A stretch of DNA of 57,829 nt, taken from contig WSUB01000221.1 in assembly GCA_019633425.1 (NCBI GenBank), positions 1 to 57,829 of the forward strand. Reading direction: 5' to 3'. Each line of letters opens with the position of its first letter. Within the stretch, counting starts at the first letter, position 1. The notes beneath the pieces were generated by a model that was given only the letters and a program-made list of their open reading frames with translations, did no database searches and was not told the DNA's origin. The position numbers were made by a program, and so were the translations under genes. Below are positions 43,561-54,450 of this stretch, piece after piece. This stretch comes from Tulasnella sp. 424 (lineage: Eukaryota > Basidiomycota > Agaricomycetes > Cantharellales > Tulasnellaceae).

Positions 43561-43885
43561 AAGGCGCTTAAATCGTCATATGGGCTGTAGAAAGCATTCG
43601 ACCCGAACATCTTGTTCGGTCCTATTCGGAGAATCTCCTGCGAAAGCGCCAAATTTGAAGCCCATCTCCGACACTAAGCGTTGCAAGTTGAAACGATATT
43701 TTATTCTCGAAACTCATCTATTTGTGTACATAGAAACGCACTGTATTTTAGAATTTAGTTTCATTCCCTGCTCTCCTTCCGGGCTACATGATCGTCCACA
43801 ATGTGCGGCTCGGGTTTGGTAGTAGTGGTAGCGACCCAGGCGTTTATAGCACAAGGGCTTTCAACCCGGCGGCACATGATATACT

Positions 43886-44255
43886 CGAATCTCCTATTCG
43901 GAGCGCCCGGGCGCAGTTCAAGAACATCTCAAAGCCGTCTCCGACAGGATGATCATTCTAGCCACCAATGCAAGCTGAGTTTTATGTCATTGAATCGGCC
44001 CGTCTTGACTGGTACTCGGAACGCCCGTCCGGAACTTCGGCTTTGGCGCTTATTGTTTGAACGGTATAAAGGACACACATTTGGCAATCTACATTTCCAA
44101 CAACCTCTCAATCCAGATCTCTTACTCCCGTCTCTGTCTCTTGCTTTTACTACCTCAGAAAGTGATTTCTAAGCTGCTTGCTTTAAGATATGGTATCCAC
44201 AATCGGTTGCAACCGCGCGATACGGGAAGCTAACATGTCTTACTACCCCTGTTAG
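43886..44255 (+). promoter_or_regulatory. B2 promoter: palindromic element, TATA box, 5' UTR intron
   Basis: CGAAT-CTCCT-ATTCG (43886-43900) followed by GCGCCCGGGCGC at 43903-43914, a TATA box TATAAAGG at 44065-44072, and a UTR intron ending TTAG at the start codon. Confidence 0.6.
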
Positions 44256-44881
44256 ATGAACATCACTGTCACGAATAACACGCAATTGTACGATTCCGCT
44301 TCTTCCATGCTACGAATGCACCCCAAGGCTCACAACGTTGTGATTTTAGCCCAGTCCTTCTGAATGGCACGGTGTTCTATCCTGGGAAATATGGGACGCT
44401 GCCCGCTACACCCATCTCGCCAGAGGAATCGATCGCCTATAAATTAGAGAACAGCAATCTCGGAGGTGGTGTTAATGGAGGGAACTCATGGATGGTCATA
44501 CTTGATAACGTACGTTGCATTAGGGTTTATCCTAGCGTTTGAAAGGCATGGCTCTGAATCTCGCTTCCCTACCTTAGGGTGTCACCTGGTGCTTTGCTAC
44601 GGTGAGTAACGCATTACCTCAAAACAGATCAGCTCTGACATTATTTTCATTAGGGGTGGATATCACCAGTTGGTGAAATTGACGAACAGCAGGCCGGGGT
44701 TGCTGAGTCATGCGACCCCGAAGCCGGAAACCGTGCCGCAACGCCCAAAGGAAACAAGATCGTCTCCACTGCCACCTTCAAAGACAAGGACGGACTGGAC
44801 ATCAAGTTTATTGCATCAGCTATTCCTAACTTGGAATTTGATACTATACTCTTTGCCGTCGAAGCCGGCCACCCTATATAG
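44256..44881 (+). CDS. B-family small protein, copy 2 (B2)
   Basis: Exons 44256-44287, 44350-44509, 44578-44601 and 44654-44881 (147 residues). It starts MNITVTNNT. The mid-protein motif is GGNSW (others GGNAW) and the exon 3 motif is TWCFAT, introducing a cysteine not found in other copies; a further cysteine follows in AESCDP. The two could pair, which is speculative. The C-terminus AGHPI diverges from B1. All splice sites are canonical. Confidence 0.68.
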
Positions 44882-47223
44882 GCTGCTTTCCGTGAGCTGG
44901 AGATATGAAAGCAACGCCCATGTTTGTTCGGGTTTCTGTCATTTCCGTCTGATAGATTAATATGGCTATCCGTACGATACTACCTTGGACTCTGAATACA
45001 GAAATGTGACAGATACGAGCGTTGCGGCGTTTCCTTGCGACAGCCTGATCGTGCCGATTAGACATCCAAAGCGGGCGGAAATAAAATTGGTTCGGCCGAG
45101 GAAACTTACGACGCTTGACTAAATGTACCATTCCCATGTACAGCTACGCATACGAGTACACTGCAAAGGCCTGATGCGATACCTTATTCATCCTTGTCTA
45201 AATGTCAGGAAATGATCCCGATCCGACACTATAAACCTGGCACCTGACCAGAATTCGTTTCAACTGCACGTACGCGGCCATACTGAGGTTTTAAACCACA
45301 TATGGACTGGAGAGGACGGCTGTATATATATATATATGCAGGAAAGGAAGAACAAATGGCCCGTAACGAGTAGATGAGCATGAATAAGAAAATGAAGTCA
45401 GAACGAAAGAACGGATAACACACATGTACAATGCATCGAGGGCGGCGAGTTACAGAATAATAAGACGAGGGAAAGGTGGGGACGTGGCTTAATTGAGCAG
45501 GACGAGAAGGGCGTCGGTTCTCCTTGTCTCTTGTTCCAGCTCGGGGGTTGCAATCGTGTCCTCCTTCAAGTTGACATCCGAATCTGGAGGCACGGTCAAA
45601 GAGTGTCAGGCGTGCCTGTGGAAACATCAAGTCAGGTTTCATGTACCTTCTAGAGCCGAATGCCATACAGAGTTGCTTGAGGAGTTCGGGTGCTTGAACG
45701 TCTCAATGGGGTTCGAAGGTCGAGGGGCGATCCTGATGACTTTGTTGATCTGATGTCCGACATGTCACTCACAGGCAAGGATCGCCGGCTTGGAATATCT
45801 ATGGCGTCGAGCAGTAGTCCCGCTAGGTTTCCATTCGATGCAGATGGACTGGGATAATCCTGGGTTGCGGGTCCGTTCTTTACGTGTCGAGACTGGAGTC
45901 GGTCGCTTTAGCTATAGATTCCGAACGCCTGGTACAATACCCAGAGATTGGAGATCTCAAACGCGCTGAAAGTTGGAATCAAGTTGGTTTTAGAGTTCCT
46001 CTTAATCTCTGGCCTATCATACTTATACTTTGGAGAAGATCGCATCAAGGGATCACTGCCTCCCGGTCAAGGCGGAACTGCTGGAAAGGAACGAACATGG
46101 CTCGTGGATGTGGAATTGTGAAAATAGATTGCAGCCACACTCCTCGGCAACCGGTTTGAGTTACTTGGTGCCCACACTCTCGCCAACATTCCAACCAAAC
46201 CCTACACATTTGGACCTGGAATTATGGGCCACATGGATGAATGCGGTCAATTTTCCTTCGTTATAGACGTTCCTGAAAGCCAGTCGGATGGAACACTCAT
46301 GTCACGACTTGTGAATTCATTGTAGGGGGTGAACCGGCAAACTTGGTGTTCAAGGTACAGCCGGTATGACGCCTCTCCCAACCCGCCGGGGTATTATCCC
46401 TCGAACCCTTTCTGTTCACGAATCGGCTGCCTCGATCGTTTCGTGGTCCGTCACCGAATCATTCAATGGAAATCCTGCGGAACTACTGCTCGACAGAATG
46501 AATCTTCCAAGCCGGCGATCCTTGTGGGTGAGTGGCATGTGCGCCATCAAATCAACAAAGCAAGTCAGAATCCCCCCCGAGCTTCAAACCCCATGCATGG
46601 AGGCATCCAAGCATCCGAACGCCTCAAGCAACTCGGCATCACATTCCGGTCCCGAAGGTAAATAAACGTTGGCTTGATCTTGCCACGGGCATCTCTGACA
46701 CTCTTTGACCGTGCACGCAGGTTCGAATGTCACGGAGGCCACGAGCTGGAACAAGAGACAAAGAGGACCGACGCCCCCCCCTCGTCCCCGCTAAATTGAA
46801 CCACCTCCCTACGTTTTCCTTGTCTTTTTCCTTTTCACTTCGCTGCCCTCGACGTATTGTATATGTGTAACATCCCGTTCTTTGATCCTGATCTCCATCT
46901 CTTATTCATCCTCATCCGTTCGCTACGGGCCACTTGTTTATTTTTTCCCCTCTCGCATATATATATACAACATTGTATCCACTGCATGTGTGGCCTACAA
47001 CCTTATTCTGGTCTGTGTACGTGCAGTCAAAGCAGGTTCTCTGTCCGCTTTCTATATTGCATCGGCACGATCAAGTTGTCGTAGGGAAACGCCGTACCGC
47101 TCGTATCTGTCACAGCTTTATATTCAGAACCCAAGGTAGTATCGTAGGGATGGCCACGTAAAGCTATCAGACGCCAATGGCGGAAACCGAAACAAGTGTG
47201 GTCATTACTTTCCTGCCTCCGGC
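44882..47223. other. B2-B3 region with C module 3 and inversion border
   Basis: Positions 44882-45130 are the B 3' flank. Positions 45230-45840 are a spacer shared by the B units, with a (TA)n tract at about 45,323-45,337 and a CTTGTCTCTTGTTCCAGCTCG step. Positions 45840-46330 are C module 3. From about 46.4 kb the order reverses: 46,480-47,220 is the inverted counterpart of 44.9-45.8 kb (TATATATATAC near 46,960). The inversion border therefore lies between 46.33 and 46.48 kb. Confidence 0.5.
45840..46330 (+). other. C module, copy 3
   Basis: It reads DSERLVQYPEIGDLKRAESW at the start. The middle contains a GCGGAACTGCTGGAAAGG step. The end keeps the GPGIMGHMDECGQFSF reading, then a 1-nt shift disturbs the GHSDGT motif (sequence AAAGCCAGTCGGATGG). 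It is probably not functional as a single gene. Confidence 0.3.
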
Positions 47224-47850
47224 TCACGGAAAGCAGGCGGTGTTAATGCTAAAAAGGATAGTCCCATCTTCAAAGTCGGGAGTAGCTGATGCAACAAACT
47301 TGACGCTCTGTCCATCCTTGTCGATGAAGGTCTTAGTGGAGGTGATCGAGCTTGATTCGGTCGTTGCGGCCCGGTTTCCGTCGTCGGGGTTGCTCGACTC
47401 AGCAACCCCGGCTTTCCTTTCTCCATTCGCTGATTCGATCCATCCCTGATGCAAATAATATCAGAGCTGATCTATTTGAGGTAGTACGTTACTCACCGTA
47501 GCAAAGGCCCATGTGTCACCCCCAAACTAAGACATAGACGCGAGATATTCAGAGTCATGCCTTTCAGATGCTAAGAGAAAACCTAATTCAACGTACGTTA
47601 TCGAGCACGACCATCCATGCGTTCCCCCCATCAATACCACCTGGGAAAGTGTTCGACTGTACTTCAAACTTGACCGATTGCCCGTTCGAGATGGGTGTAG
47701 CGGGCACTGTCGCATATTTTCCAGGATGGAACAACGTGCCGTCCAAAATGACTGGGCTGAAATCACAAAACCGTGAGCCCTGGAGTGCATTTGTAGCATG
47801 AAGGAAACAAACTCGTACAATTGCGTCTTATTTCTGACGGTAATGATCAT
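47224..47850 (-). CDS. B-family small protein, copy 3 (B3), inverted
   Basis: The only minus-strand member. Exons 5' to 3': 47819-47850, 47597-47756, 47497-47526 and 47224-47445 (147 residues). Exon 3 begins FGGDTW rather than GVTW because the acceptor lies six nucleotides further upstream. The C-terminus ends TACFP. It is nearly identical to B4 even inside introns: over the 324 bases from the start into intron 2 the alternative-frame readings differ at only three codons. B3 and B4 are thus a very recent inverted duplicate. Confidence 0.7.
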
Positions 47851-48199
47851 CTAATAGGGACCAGACGTGTCAGCTTCTCGGATCGCACGGTTGCAGCCGG
47901 TTGTGGAACCCATACCTTAAATCAGCAGCTTAGAAGATCACTATATGAGGTAGTAAAAGCAGGAAACTGGAGTAGGAAATAGTAAGAGACTTGGCTTTGG
48001 AGATTGTTGGAGATGTCGACCGCGAAATGTGTGGCCTTTATACCGTTCAGACGATAAGCGCCAAAACCGAGTTCCGGATGAGCGTTCCGAATACCAACCA
48101 AGAGTAGCCGACTCAATGACATAAGATTTAGCTTGCTCTCGGAGACGGCTTTGGGATGTTCTTGAACTGCGCCCTGGCGCTCCGAATAGGAGTTTCGAG
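47851..48199 (-). promoter_or_regulatory. B3 promoter (minus strand)
   Basis: Reading on the minus strand: CGAAACTCCTATTCGG then GCGCCAGGGCGC (48169-48180, one central mismatch to the perfect palindrome), a TATA box (CCTTTATA on the + strand, 48035-48042), and a UTR intron ending at the start codon. Confidence 0.55.
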
Positions 48200-48688
48200 G
48201 AAGTCATGTGCCGCCGGGTTAAGAATTCTTGTGCTATAGGGGCCAGGATCGCTAACATGGAGGGTGCCACCAAATTCGGGTCGCACGTTGTGGACGCTGA
48301 TGTAGTCCGGAAGGGGAGTTGGCAATCAAACTAGATCCTAAAACGCAGTGTAATGATCAGTCCACACAATAGATGTGCTTTGATAATTAAATCTCGTTTC
48401 AACTTGCAAAGCTTAGTGTTGGAGATGGGCTTCAAATTTGGCGCTTTCGCAGGAGACTCTCCGAATAGGACCGAATAAGACGTCCGGGTTGAACGCTTTC
48501 TACACCCCATATGGCAACTTAAGTGCCTTAATTGACACCTGACTTCCATTAGAAGTATCTTATAGTAAAGGGAGGCTTCGAAGCCAGTCGTCCGGCGGCA
48601 TCTCAACTCCCCCGCCGAATTCCTTCACGCTTTGGTAATGCTTCGGAGACCCAGCCCTTCGTCATACCGGTTTATGCCATGACTTACT
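48200..48688. other. Junction between inverted unit B3 and B4
   Basis: Positions 48200-48570 are the distal B3 promoter (minus). Positions 48575-48650 are a short SDR 5'-exon remnant in the inverted sense (CCGGCGGCATCTCA and CGAATTCCTTCACGC on the + strand). At about 48,650-48,680 the sequence switches to the forward B4 promoter, which lacks all distal sequence. This is the second inversion border. Confidence 0.5.
48575..48650 (+). pseudogene. SDR 5'-exon remnant, inverted with the B3 unit
   Basis: About 75 bp reverse-complementary to 43,440-43,500 (GCAGCATTACCGAAGCGCGAAGGAG type sequence). It keeps the same relation to B3 as the other fragments to B1, B2 and B6, confirming that a whole unit was inverted. 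Confidence 0.5.
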
Positions 48689-49044
48689 CGAATCTCCTAT
48701 TCGGAGCGCCAGGGCGCAGTTCATCAACATCCCAAAGCTGTCGCCGAGAGCAAGCTAAATCGTATGTCGTTGAGTCGGCTACTCTTGGTTGGTATTCGGA
48801 ACGCTCATCCGGAACTTCGGTTTTGGCGCTTATCGAAGTTTGAACGGTATAATTATAAAGGCCACACATTTCGCGGTCGACATCTCCAACAATCTCCAAA
48901 GCCAAGTCTCTTACTATCTCCTACTCCAGTTTCCTGCTTTACTACCTCATATAGTGATCTTCCAAGCTGCTGATTTAAGGTATGGGTTCCACAACCGGCT
49001 GCAACCGTGCGATCCGAGAAGCTGACACGTCCGGTCCCTATTAG
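48689..49044 (+). promoter_or_regulatory. B4 promoter, truncated
   Basis: CGAAT-CTCCT-ATTCG then GCGCCAGGGCGC at 48706-48717 (same central mismatch as B3), a TATA box TATAAAGG at 48854-48861 preceded by a second TATAAT, and a UTR intron. Sequence upstream of the element is missing at the inversion junction. Confidence 0.55.
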
Positions 49045-49670
49045 ATGATCGTTACCGTCAGGAATAACACGCAATTGTACGAGTTTGTTTCCTTCATGCT
49101 ACAAATGCACTCCAGGGCTTACGGTTTTGTGATCTCAGCCCAGTCATTTTGGACGGCACGTTGTTCCATCCTGGAAAATATGCGACAGTGCCCGCTACAC
49201 CCATCTCGAACGGGCAATCGGTCAAGTTTGAAGTACAGTCGAACACTTTCCCAGGTGGTATTGATGGGGGGAACGCATGGATGGTCGTGCTCGATAACGT
49301 ACGTTGAATTAGGTTTCCTCTTAGCATCTGAAAGGCATGACTCTGAATATCTCGCGTCTATGTCTTAGTTTGGGGGTGACACATGGGCCTTTGCTACGGT
49401 GAGTAACTTACTACCTCAAATAGATCAGCTCTGATATTATTTGCACAGGGATGGATCGAATCAGCGAATGGAGAAAGGAAAGCCGGGGTTGCTGAGTCGA
49501 GCAACCCCGACGACGGAAACCGCGCCGCAACGACCGAAGGAAACTCGATCACCTCCACTAAGACCTTCAACGACAAGGATGGACAGAGCATCACGTTTTT
49601 TGCATCGGCTACTCCCAACTTGGAAGATGGGAGTATCTTTTTTGTCGTCGACACCGCCTGCTTTCCGTGA
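49045..49670 (+). CDS. B-family small protein, copy 4 (B4)
   Basis: Exons 49045-49076, 49139-49298, 49369-49398 and 49449-49670 (147 residues). It is near-identical to B3 in coding and intron sequence: FGGDTW exon 3, AGVAESSNP and TACFP end are shared. All junctions are canonical except the shared upstream acceptor of exon 3. B4 keeps the minimal promoter (palindromic element, TATA, UTR intron), so it is probably still expressed; this would test whether the distal region is needed. Confidence 0.7.
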
Positions 49671-50639
49671 GCCGGAGACAGGAAAGTAATGACCATATTT
49701 GTTTCGGTTTTCTGCCGTTTGTGTCTGATAGTTTTATGTGGGCATTCGTACGATACTACCTTGGGCTCGAAATACAAAGCTGTGACATATACGAGCGTTG
49801 CGGCGTTTCCCTGCAACAACTTGATCGTGCTGATGCGACATGGAAAGCGCACAGACATATATACGGCACGTTCGGGCGAGGAAACATCACCGCACTTCAT
49901 TAAATTATTAAGTATGGAGCCATACCCATGTACAGTAGTGCGTCCAGAGTACAGGAAGGCCTGATTCGATACCTTATTCATCTTTGGCCAAACGTCAAGA
50001 ACCTACGATCCTATCCGACTCTGTTAGCCCGTAATCGGCGAGAAGGTGTTTTAACTGTACGTACGCAGCCCAGAATAAGGCTATACACCACACATGCAGT
50101 GAATACGATGTCTGTGTATATGTATGTATGCGAGAGAGAAAAAGGAACAAGCGGCCCGTAGCGAACGGATGAGCATGAATAAGAAAATGAGATCAGGATC
50201 AAAGAACGGGATGTTACACATATACAATGCGTCGAGGGCGGCGAATTGAGAATGAAAAAGGACAGGAAAACGTAAGTAGGTGGTTTAATTAAGTGGGGAC
50301 GAGGAGTGAATGGTGTGTGGGGAGTGCGAGTGTGTGTTTGTGTGTCGGGGTTTACGGACGGAATATAGCCTATATACGTCGGTTCTCTTTGTCTCTTGTT
50401 CCACTAGTACTGGAGCTCGTAGGGTGGCATGTCCTCTGTGACATTCGAATCTGGAGCCACGGTCAAAGAGTGTCAGATATGCTCGTGGCAAGATCAAGCC
50501 AACGTTTATTATGGAATACTCTTCGGGACAGCTCCACTCCCCAGGCATTCCGTGACACCGTGACTGGCTGTAAGGGTCCGGGGTCAGAGCTATCGCACAG
50601 AACATGGGAACAATAGAACAACAGCTCACAGCAACACCC

Positions 50640-50720
50640 TAATGACCTCTTCCGAACAACCCCGGGAGTCAGGGTCCTTACCTCTAGGATCGTCACCTCA
50701 CGCGCCGTGATCCCCTGTCA
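50640..50720 (+). repeat. Segment homologous to the left window edge
   Basis: About 80-110 bp corresponding to the reverse complement of about 60-170 (CTTCCGAACAACCCC, CAGGGTCCT(T/C)ACCTCT, CACGCG steps). The open reading continues to a stop near 50,780 in this copy. Only these two copies are seen in the window. Confidence 0.6.
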
Positions 50721-51040
50721 CCTCAGACAGGTTGTGCAAACCATTATGCAAACCACTGTAGGTCCCTGATGCGGGTGTGAGGGCCCTCTGACGGCGCCAC
50801 CCGAGATGCCGAATTAGTCAGCACCCCATCCGATCAGAAGGGCTCGCTCCTGAGGTTTCTCCAAAAACGGTTGCCCTTTAGAATTAGCCATCGAGACTCT
50901 CGACATATAATTAACGCAATTGATTTTATATTTCAAAACATTCATTGCTTATAAATCATGTTAATCCACGTGTTCATAATCGATCCGCGCCGTCGTCTTT
51001 CTGGCTGCAACGGTGACGATGATGGAGATGGTGGCCACGC

Positions 51041-51069
51041 GGGTACGGTGGGTACGGTGGGTACGCCGG
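51041..51069 (+). repeat. Short GGGTACGGT tandem repeat
   Basis: Three successive 9-bp units (GGGTACGGT, GGGTACGGT, GGGTACGCC) in the non-array segment before B5. Confidence 0.7.
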
Positions 51070-51238
51070 TGGTGAAGGCCTTCTGTCTGTCGGGGTTTCG
51101 GTCAGAACCCTCCCCCCGGTATGCATTGGTCAGCCAGTGACCCATTAGCCTCATGGCTAACACTCAGGAATAAATGTCATTGACTCGGCTCTTCTGGACT
51201 GGTATTCGCCGGAGCTTCGGCGCTTAGCGTTTGAACGG

Positions 51239-51429
51239 TATAAAGGGCCCAGATTTTGCAGTCTACATCTCCAACAATCTCTAGATCCAGATCCCTTACT
51301 CTTTCCTACTCCAATTTCTTGCTTTTACTACCTCTATAGTGATCTTCTAAGCTGCTGATTTGAGGTATGGGATCCACGGCCGGTTGCAACCGCACGATCC
51401 AAGAAGCTGACACATCTAGTCCCTGTTAG
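51239..51429 (+). promoter_or_regulatory. B5 core promoter only
   Basis: TATA box TATAAAGG at 51239-51246 and the UTR intron ending at the start codon are present. The upstream CGAAT..GCGCCCGGGCGC element is absent because array sequence stops about 60 bp before the TATA box. Confidence 0.55.
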
Positions 51430-52069
51430 ATGATCATTACCGTCAAGAATAACACGCAATTGTACGAGTTTGTTTGTTCCATGGTACGAATGCACTCCAA
51501 GGCTCACAGCTTTGTGATTTTAGCCCAATCCTTTTGAACGGCACGTTGCTCCCCGGGTACTATACAACAATGCCCGTCACACCCATCTCGCCAGAGAAAT
51601 ACACCACCTATAATATAGGCTCTAGCACAGCCGCCGGAGCTGGTACTTATGGGGGGAACGCATGGCTAGTCGTGCTCGATACGGTACGTTGCATTAGGTT
51701 TCATCTTAGTATTTGAAAAGCATGGCTCTGAATACCTCGCTTCCCTGCCTTAGCCGGGTGATACATGGAGCTTTGCTACAGTGAGTAATGCATTACCTCA
51801 GAACAGATCGGATCTGATATTATTCGCATTAGGGGTGTAGTTATAATGGCACAGTTGCTCCACCACATAATAAACCGAGAGCCGGGGTTGCCGAGTCGAG
51901 TGACCCCAAAGACGGAAACAGTGCCGCGAGGCTCAAAGGAAACTCGATCATCTCCACGGACACCTTCAAAGACAAGGATGGAAAAAACATCAAGTTTATT
52001 GCATCCGCGAGCTTCGACGAAACTGGGACTGCCGTATTTACCGTCTATACCACCCATGCCAGTGCTTAG
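51430..52069 (+). CDS. B-family small protein, copy 5 (B5)
   Basis: Exons 51430-51461, 51524-51683, 51754-51780 and 51833-52069 (151 residues). Exon 3 starts PGDTWSFAT. At the start of exon 4 the usual GW is GC: the TGG codon has become TGT, giving a cysteine in place of the conserved tryptophan. The insert YNGTVAPP replaces the B1-B4 sequence here and is shared with B6, so B5 and B6 form a subgroup. In exon 1-2 the sequence YYTTMPVTPIS is otherwise typical. Intact frame. Confidence 0.68.
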
Positions 52070-52429
52070 GCTGCTTTTCGTGAGCCGGAGACAGGAAAGT
52101 ATTGGCCATACTTGTTCCGGTTTCTGCCATTGGCGTCTGATAGTTTAATGTGGTCATCCGTACGATACTACGTACTACCTTGGACTTTGAATATAAAAGT
52201 GTGACAGATACGAGCGTTGCGGCGTTTCCCTGCGACAGCCGGATCGTGCCGATGGGACATAGAAAGCGAGCAGACAGACAACTGTTTCGGGCAAGGAAAC
52301 ATCACGACACTTGACTAAATTATTAAGTACTGTAACTGACGGGGTAGTGGCGAAGCAAGCCCTAGCGGAGGACGCTCATTTCTCCTTTGTTTATGCATGG
52401 ACTAGCCATGTAATTTTGGGGGAATATCT

Positions 52430-52830
52430 AAAGGTAGTTTTTGATGTAGCGTGAACAGTTTGGGGGGACTTTGATTTGAGGGAACTGACATATGGGTAAA
52501 AAGGTGCAGAGCGGCGGTTTTAACCATCTTTTCGATTCTATTTTACAAAGTCCAGACAGCGGATACAAACCCAGCATGCTTAGGACCATTTGATCTACTG
52601 TAAAGTACCCTATACTAGATTCTCCAAAGCTCTGAGATCCGGGCGGTGAGCAGCCCGATGGCCAGCAACGCGAAGGTGACGACAGAGCGCACACTGCGTT
52701 ACAACTGGAGGTTAGGACCTCGGAGAAACTGGTCCCTTCCCCTCCGTTATACCGTCATTTTGACCTCGCTCGTGCCCCGTCCATATTTCTCTTCCTTCCT
52801 CTGTCGTTTCACTGAGTAAACTTGGGATTA
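52430..52830 (-). other. Possible membrane-protein exon, copy 1
   Basis: On the minus strand a frame reads RSVVTFALLAIGLLTARISEL followed by (W)RI and a stop or donor region; this is a typical single membrane helix. The copy downstream of B6 (56,140-56,560) reads the same with A for V and V for A in the helix, changes that keep hydrophobicity. It resembles the first helix of fungal MARVEL-type proteins, but no further helices are found, so a gene remnant is likely. Confidence 0.3.
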
Positions 52831-53639
52831 ATATTTGTGAGAAGTAGAACTACAACTCCACGAAATATCTAGGTATCCGGAGCAAGCTGAGGGAAAGTGA
52901 GGGGTTCTTCCAAATCCGCCGTTGCTCCCTCAATGACAGTATAGAGCCATTCCCATGTGCAGTTGTGAGCTCAGAGTACGCTGCAAAGGCACGATGCGAT
53001 ACCTTATTCGTCCTTGTCCAAATGTCAAGAAACGATCCCGATCCGACTCCATTAGCCTGTAATCCGACCAGAGCCTGCTTTAACTGCACGTACGCGGCGC
53101 AGAATAGGGGTTGAAACCACACCTGCAGTGGATACGATGTCTCTGTGTGTATACAAATACTGGGAAAGTAGGGGATAAGTGGCCCGTAACGAACGGATGA
53201 GGATGAATAAGAAAATGGGATCAGAAGCGAAGAACGGACGATACACATATACAACGTGTTGAGGGCTGCGAATTGAGGAAGAATAGGACAAGGGAAAAGT
53301 GGGGACTTGTTACTATTAAGCGGGGACAAGGAGGGCACGTCGGTTCTCCTTGTCTCTTGTTCCAGCTCGTGGAGTAGCAGGCTTGGCCTCCGTGACATTG
53401 GAATCTGCATGCGGGGTCAAGAGTGTCAGACATGCCCGTGGCAAGATCAAGTTAACGTTTATTTACCTTCGAGAGCGGAATGTGATACGGAGCTGCTTGG
53501 GGCGTTCGGATGGTTGAACGTCTCCATGGGGTTTGAAGGTCGGGGGCGATTCTGACGTGCTTCGTTGATCCAATGGCGGACATGCCACTCACCGACAAGG
53601 ATCGCCGGCTTGGAAGGTTCATTCTGTCGAGCAACAGTC

Positions 53640-54240
53640 ACGCAGGATTACCATTCGATACAGATACACTGGGCTAATCCTGGGTTGCGTGTCCGTTCCT
53701 TACGTGTCGACTCGGTCGCTTTAGATTCTGAATTCGAACGCCTGGCACGATACCCAGAGATTGGGGACCTCAAACGCGCTGATAGTTGGAATCGATTTGG
53801 TTTAGGCTCCCTCTTGATTACTGGCCTAACATTATTTTCACTTTGGAGATGGATCGCATCAAGGGATTACTACCTCCCGGTCAAGGCGAATCTGCTGGCA
53901 AGGAAACGAGCGCTGATCGTGAATGTGAGATTGTGAAAATAGATTCCAGCCACACCCCTCAGCAACCGGCTTGGCACCCACACTATCGCCAGCATCCTAA
54001 CCAAACTCTGCACATTTGGACCTGGAATTACGGACCACATGTATGAATGCGGTCAATTTGTCTTCGTTATGGGCGTTCTTGAAGGCCATTCGGATGGAAC
54101 ATTCGTGTCGCGACTCGTGAATTCATTGTGGGGTGTGAGCCGCGGTCAGGCTAATTTTACTGCTTCCTCGGTCAAGCAAACGCGCTTTTAGGTCTCGGAC
54201 AGGTCTACCAAAGTCAAGCCTACAATAGCTGGCAAGTTGT
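53640..54240 (+). other. C module, copy 4
   Basis: It reads SLRVDSVALDSEFERLARYPEIGDL, then DRIKGLLPPGQGESAG, and in the last part ILTKLCTFGPGITDHMY, MGVLEGHSDGTFVSRLV and FTASSVK before a stop near 54,189. The last part is open through about 200 bp. Relative to copy 3 it carries a 6-nt (two-codon) insertion in SEFERL, an in-frame change as expected for coding sequence. Confidence 0.38.
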
Positions 54241-54279
54241 ATATCGTGCTGAAATGTCTTGCTATGCTGAACGAAGCCC

Positions 54280-54450
54280 ACGTGAAATGGCCACGGTCTC
54301 CACCTCCTGTGTTTGCTTCGACCCAGGTTTGTGAATACCTTTCTCCATCGGAATATCTCCGCTCAATAAGCGCGAAGGAGTTTGGCCCGGGAGCTGAGAC
54401 GCTGCCGGACGCTTGGCTTTGAAGCCTCCATTACTATCAGATACTTTCAA
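54280..54450 (-). pseudogene. SDR 5'-exon fragment upstream of B6
   Basis: It reads MKVSDSNGGFKAKRPAASQ on the minus strand and then LSGDIPMEKG, matching the fragment upstream of B2 (MKVFDSNGGFEAKRPAASQ, LGGDAPVEKG) with an additional internal deletion. Exon 2 is absent. Confidence 0.6.

Larger units (their letters stand above)
42234..43885. other. Region between the SDR gene and the B2 promoter: C module 2 and SDR fragment
   Basis: Positions 42234-42600 hold the SDR upstream region, with a short GCCAAGCCAAGCCAA repeat near 42365. Positions 42600-43265 are C module 2 and 43320-43560 an SDR fragment (both listed separately). Positions 43580-43880 are the distal B2 promoter. Confidence 0.45.
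49671..51238. other. B4 3' flank and non-array segment before B5
   Basis: Positions 49671-50550 are the usual 3' flank and spacer, with a TGTGTATATGTATGTATG tract near 50,110. Positions 50,560-51,170 do not match the other units; 50,640-50,720 matches the left edge of the window, and three GGGTACGGT-type repeats lie at about 51,041-51,069. From 51,175 the array resumes, but only from the proximal promoter on, so B5 has lost its C module, SDR fragment and palindromic element. Confidence 0.5.

Noticed and set aside
47527..47850. A 107-codon open frame over B3 (and its twin at 49045-49368 over B4)
   Set aside because: It continues through intron 1 in the wrong frame. Its conservation only reflects the near identity of B3 and B4.
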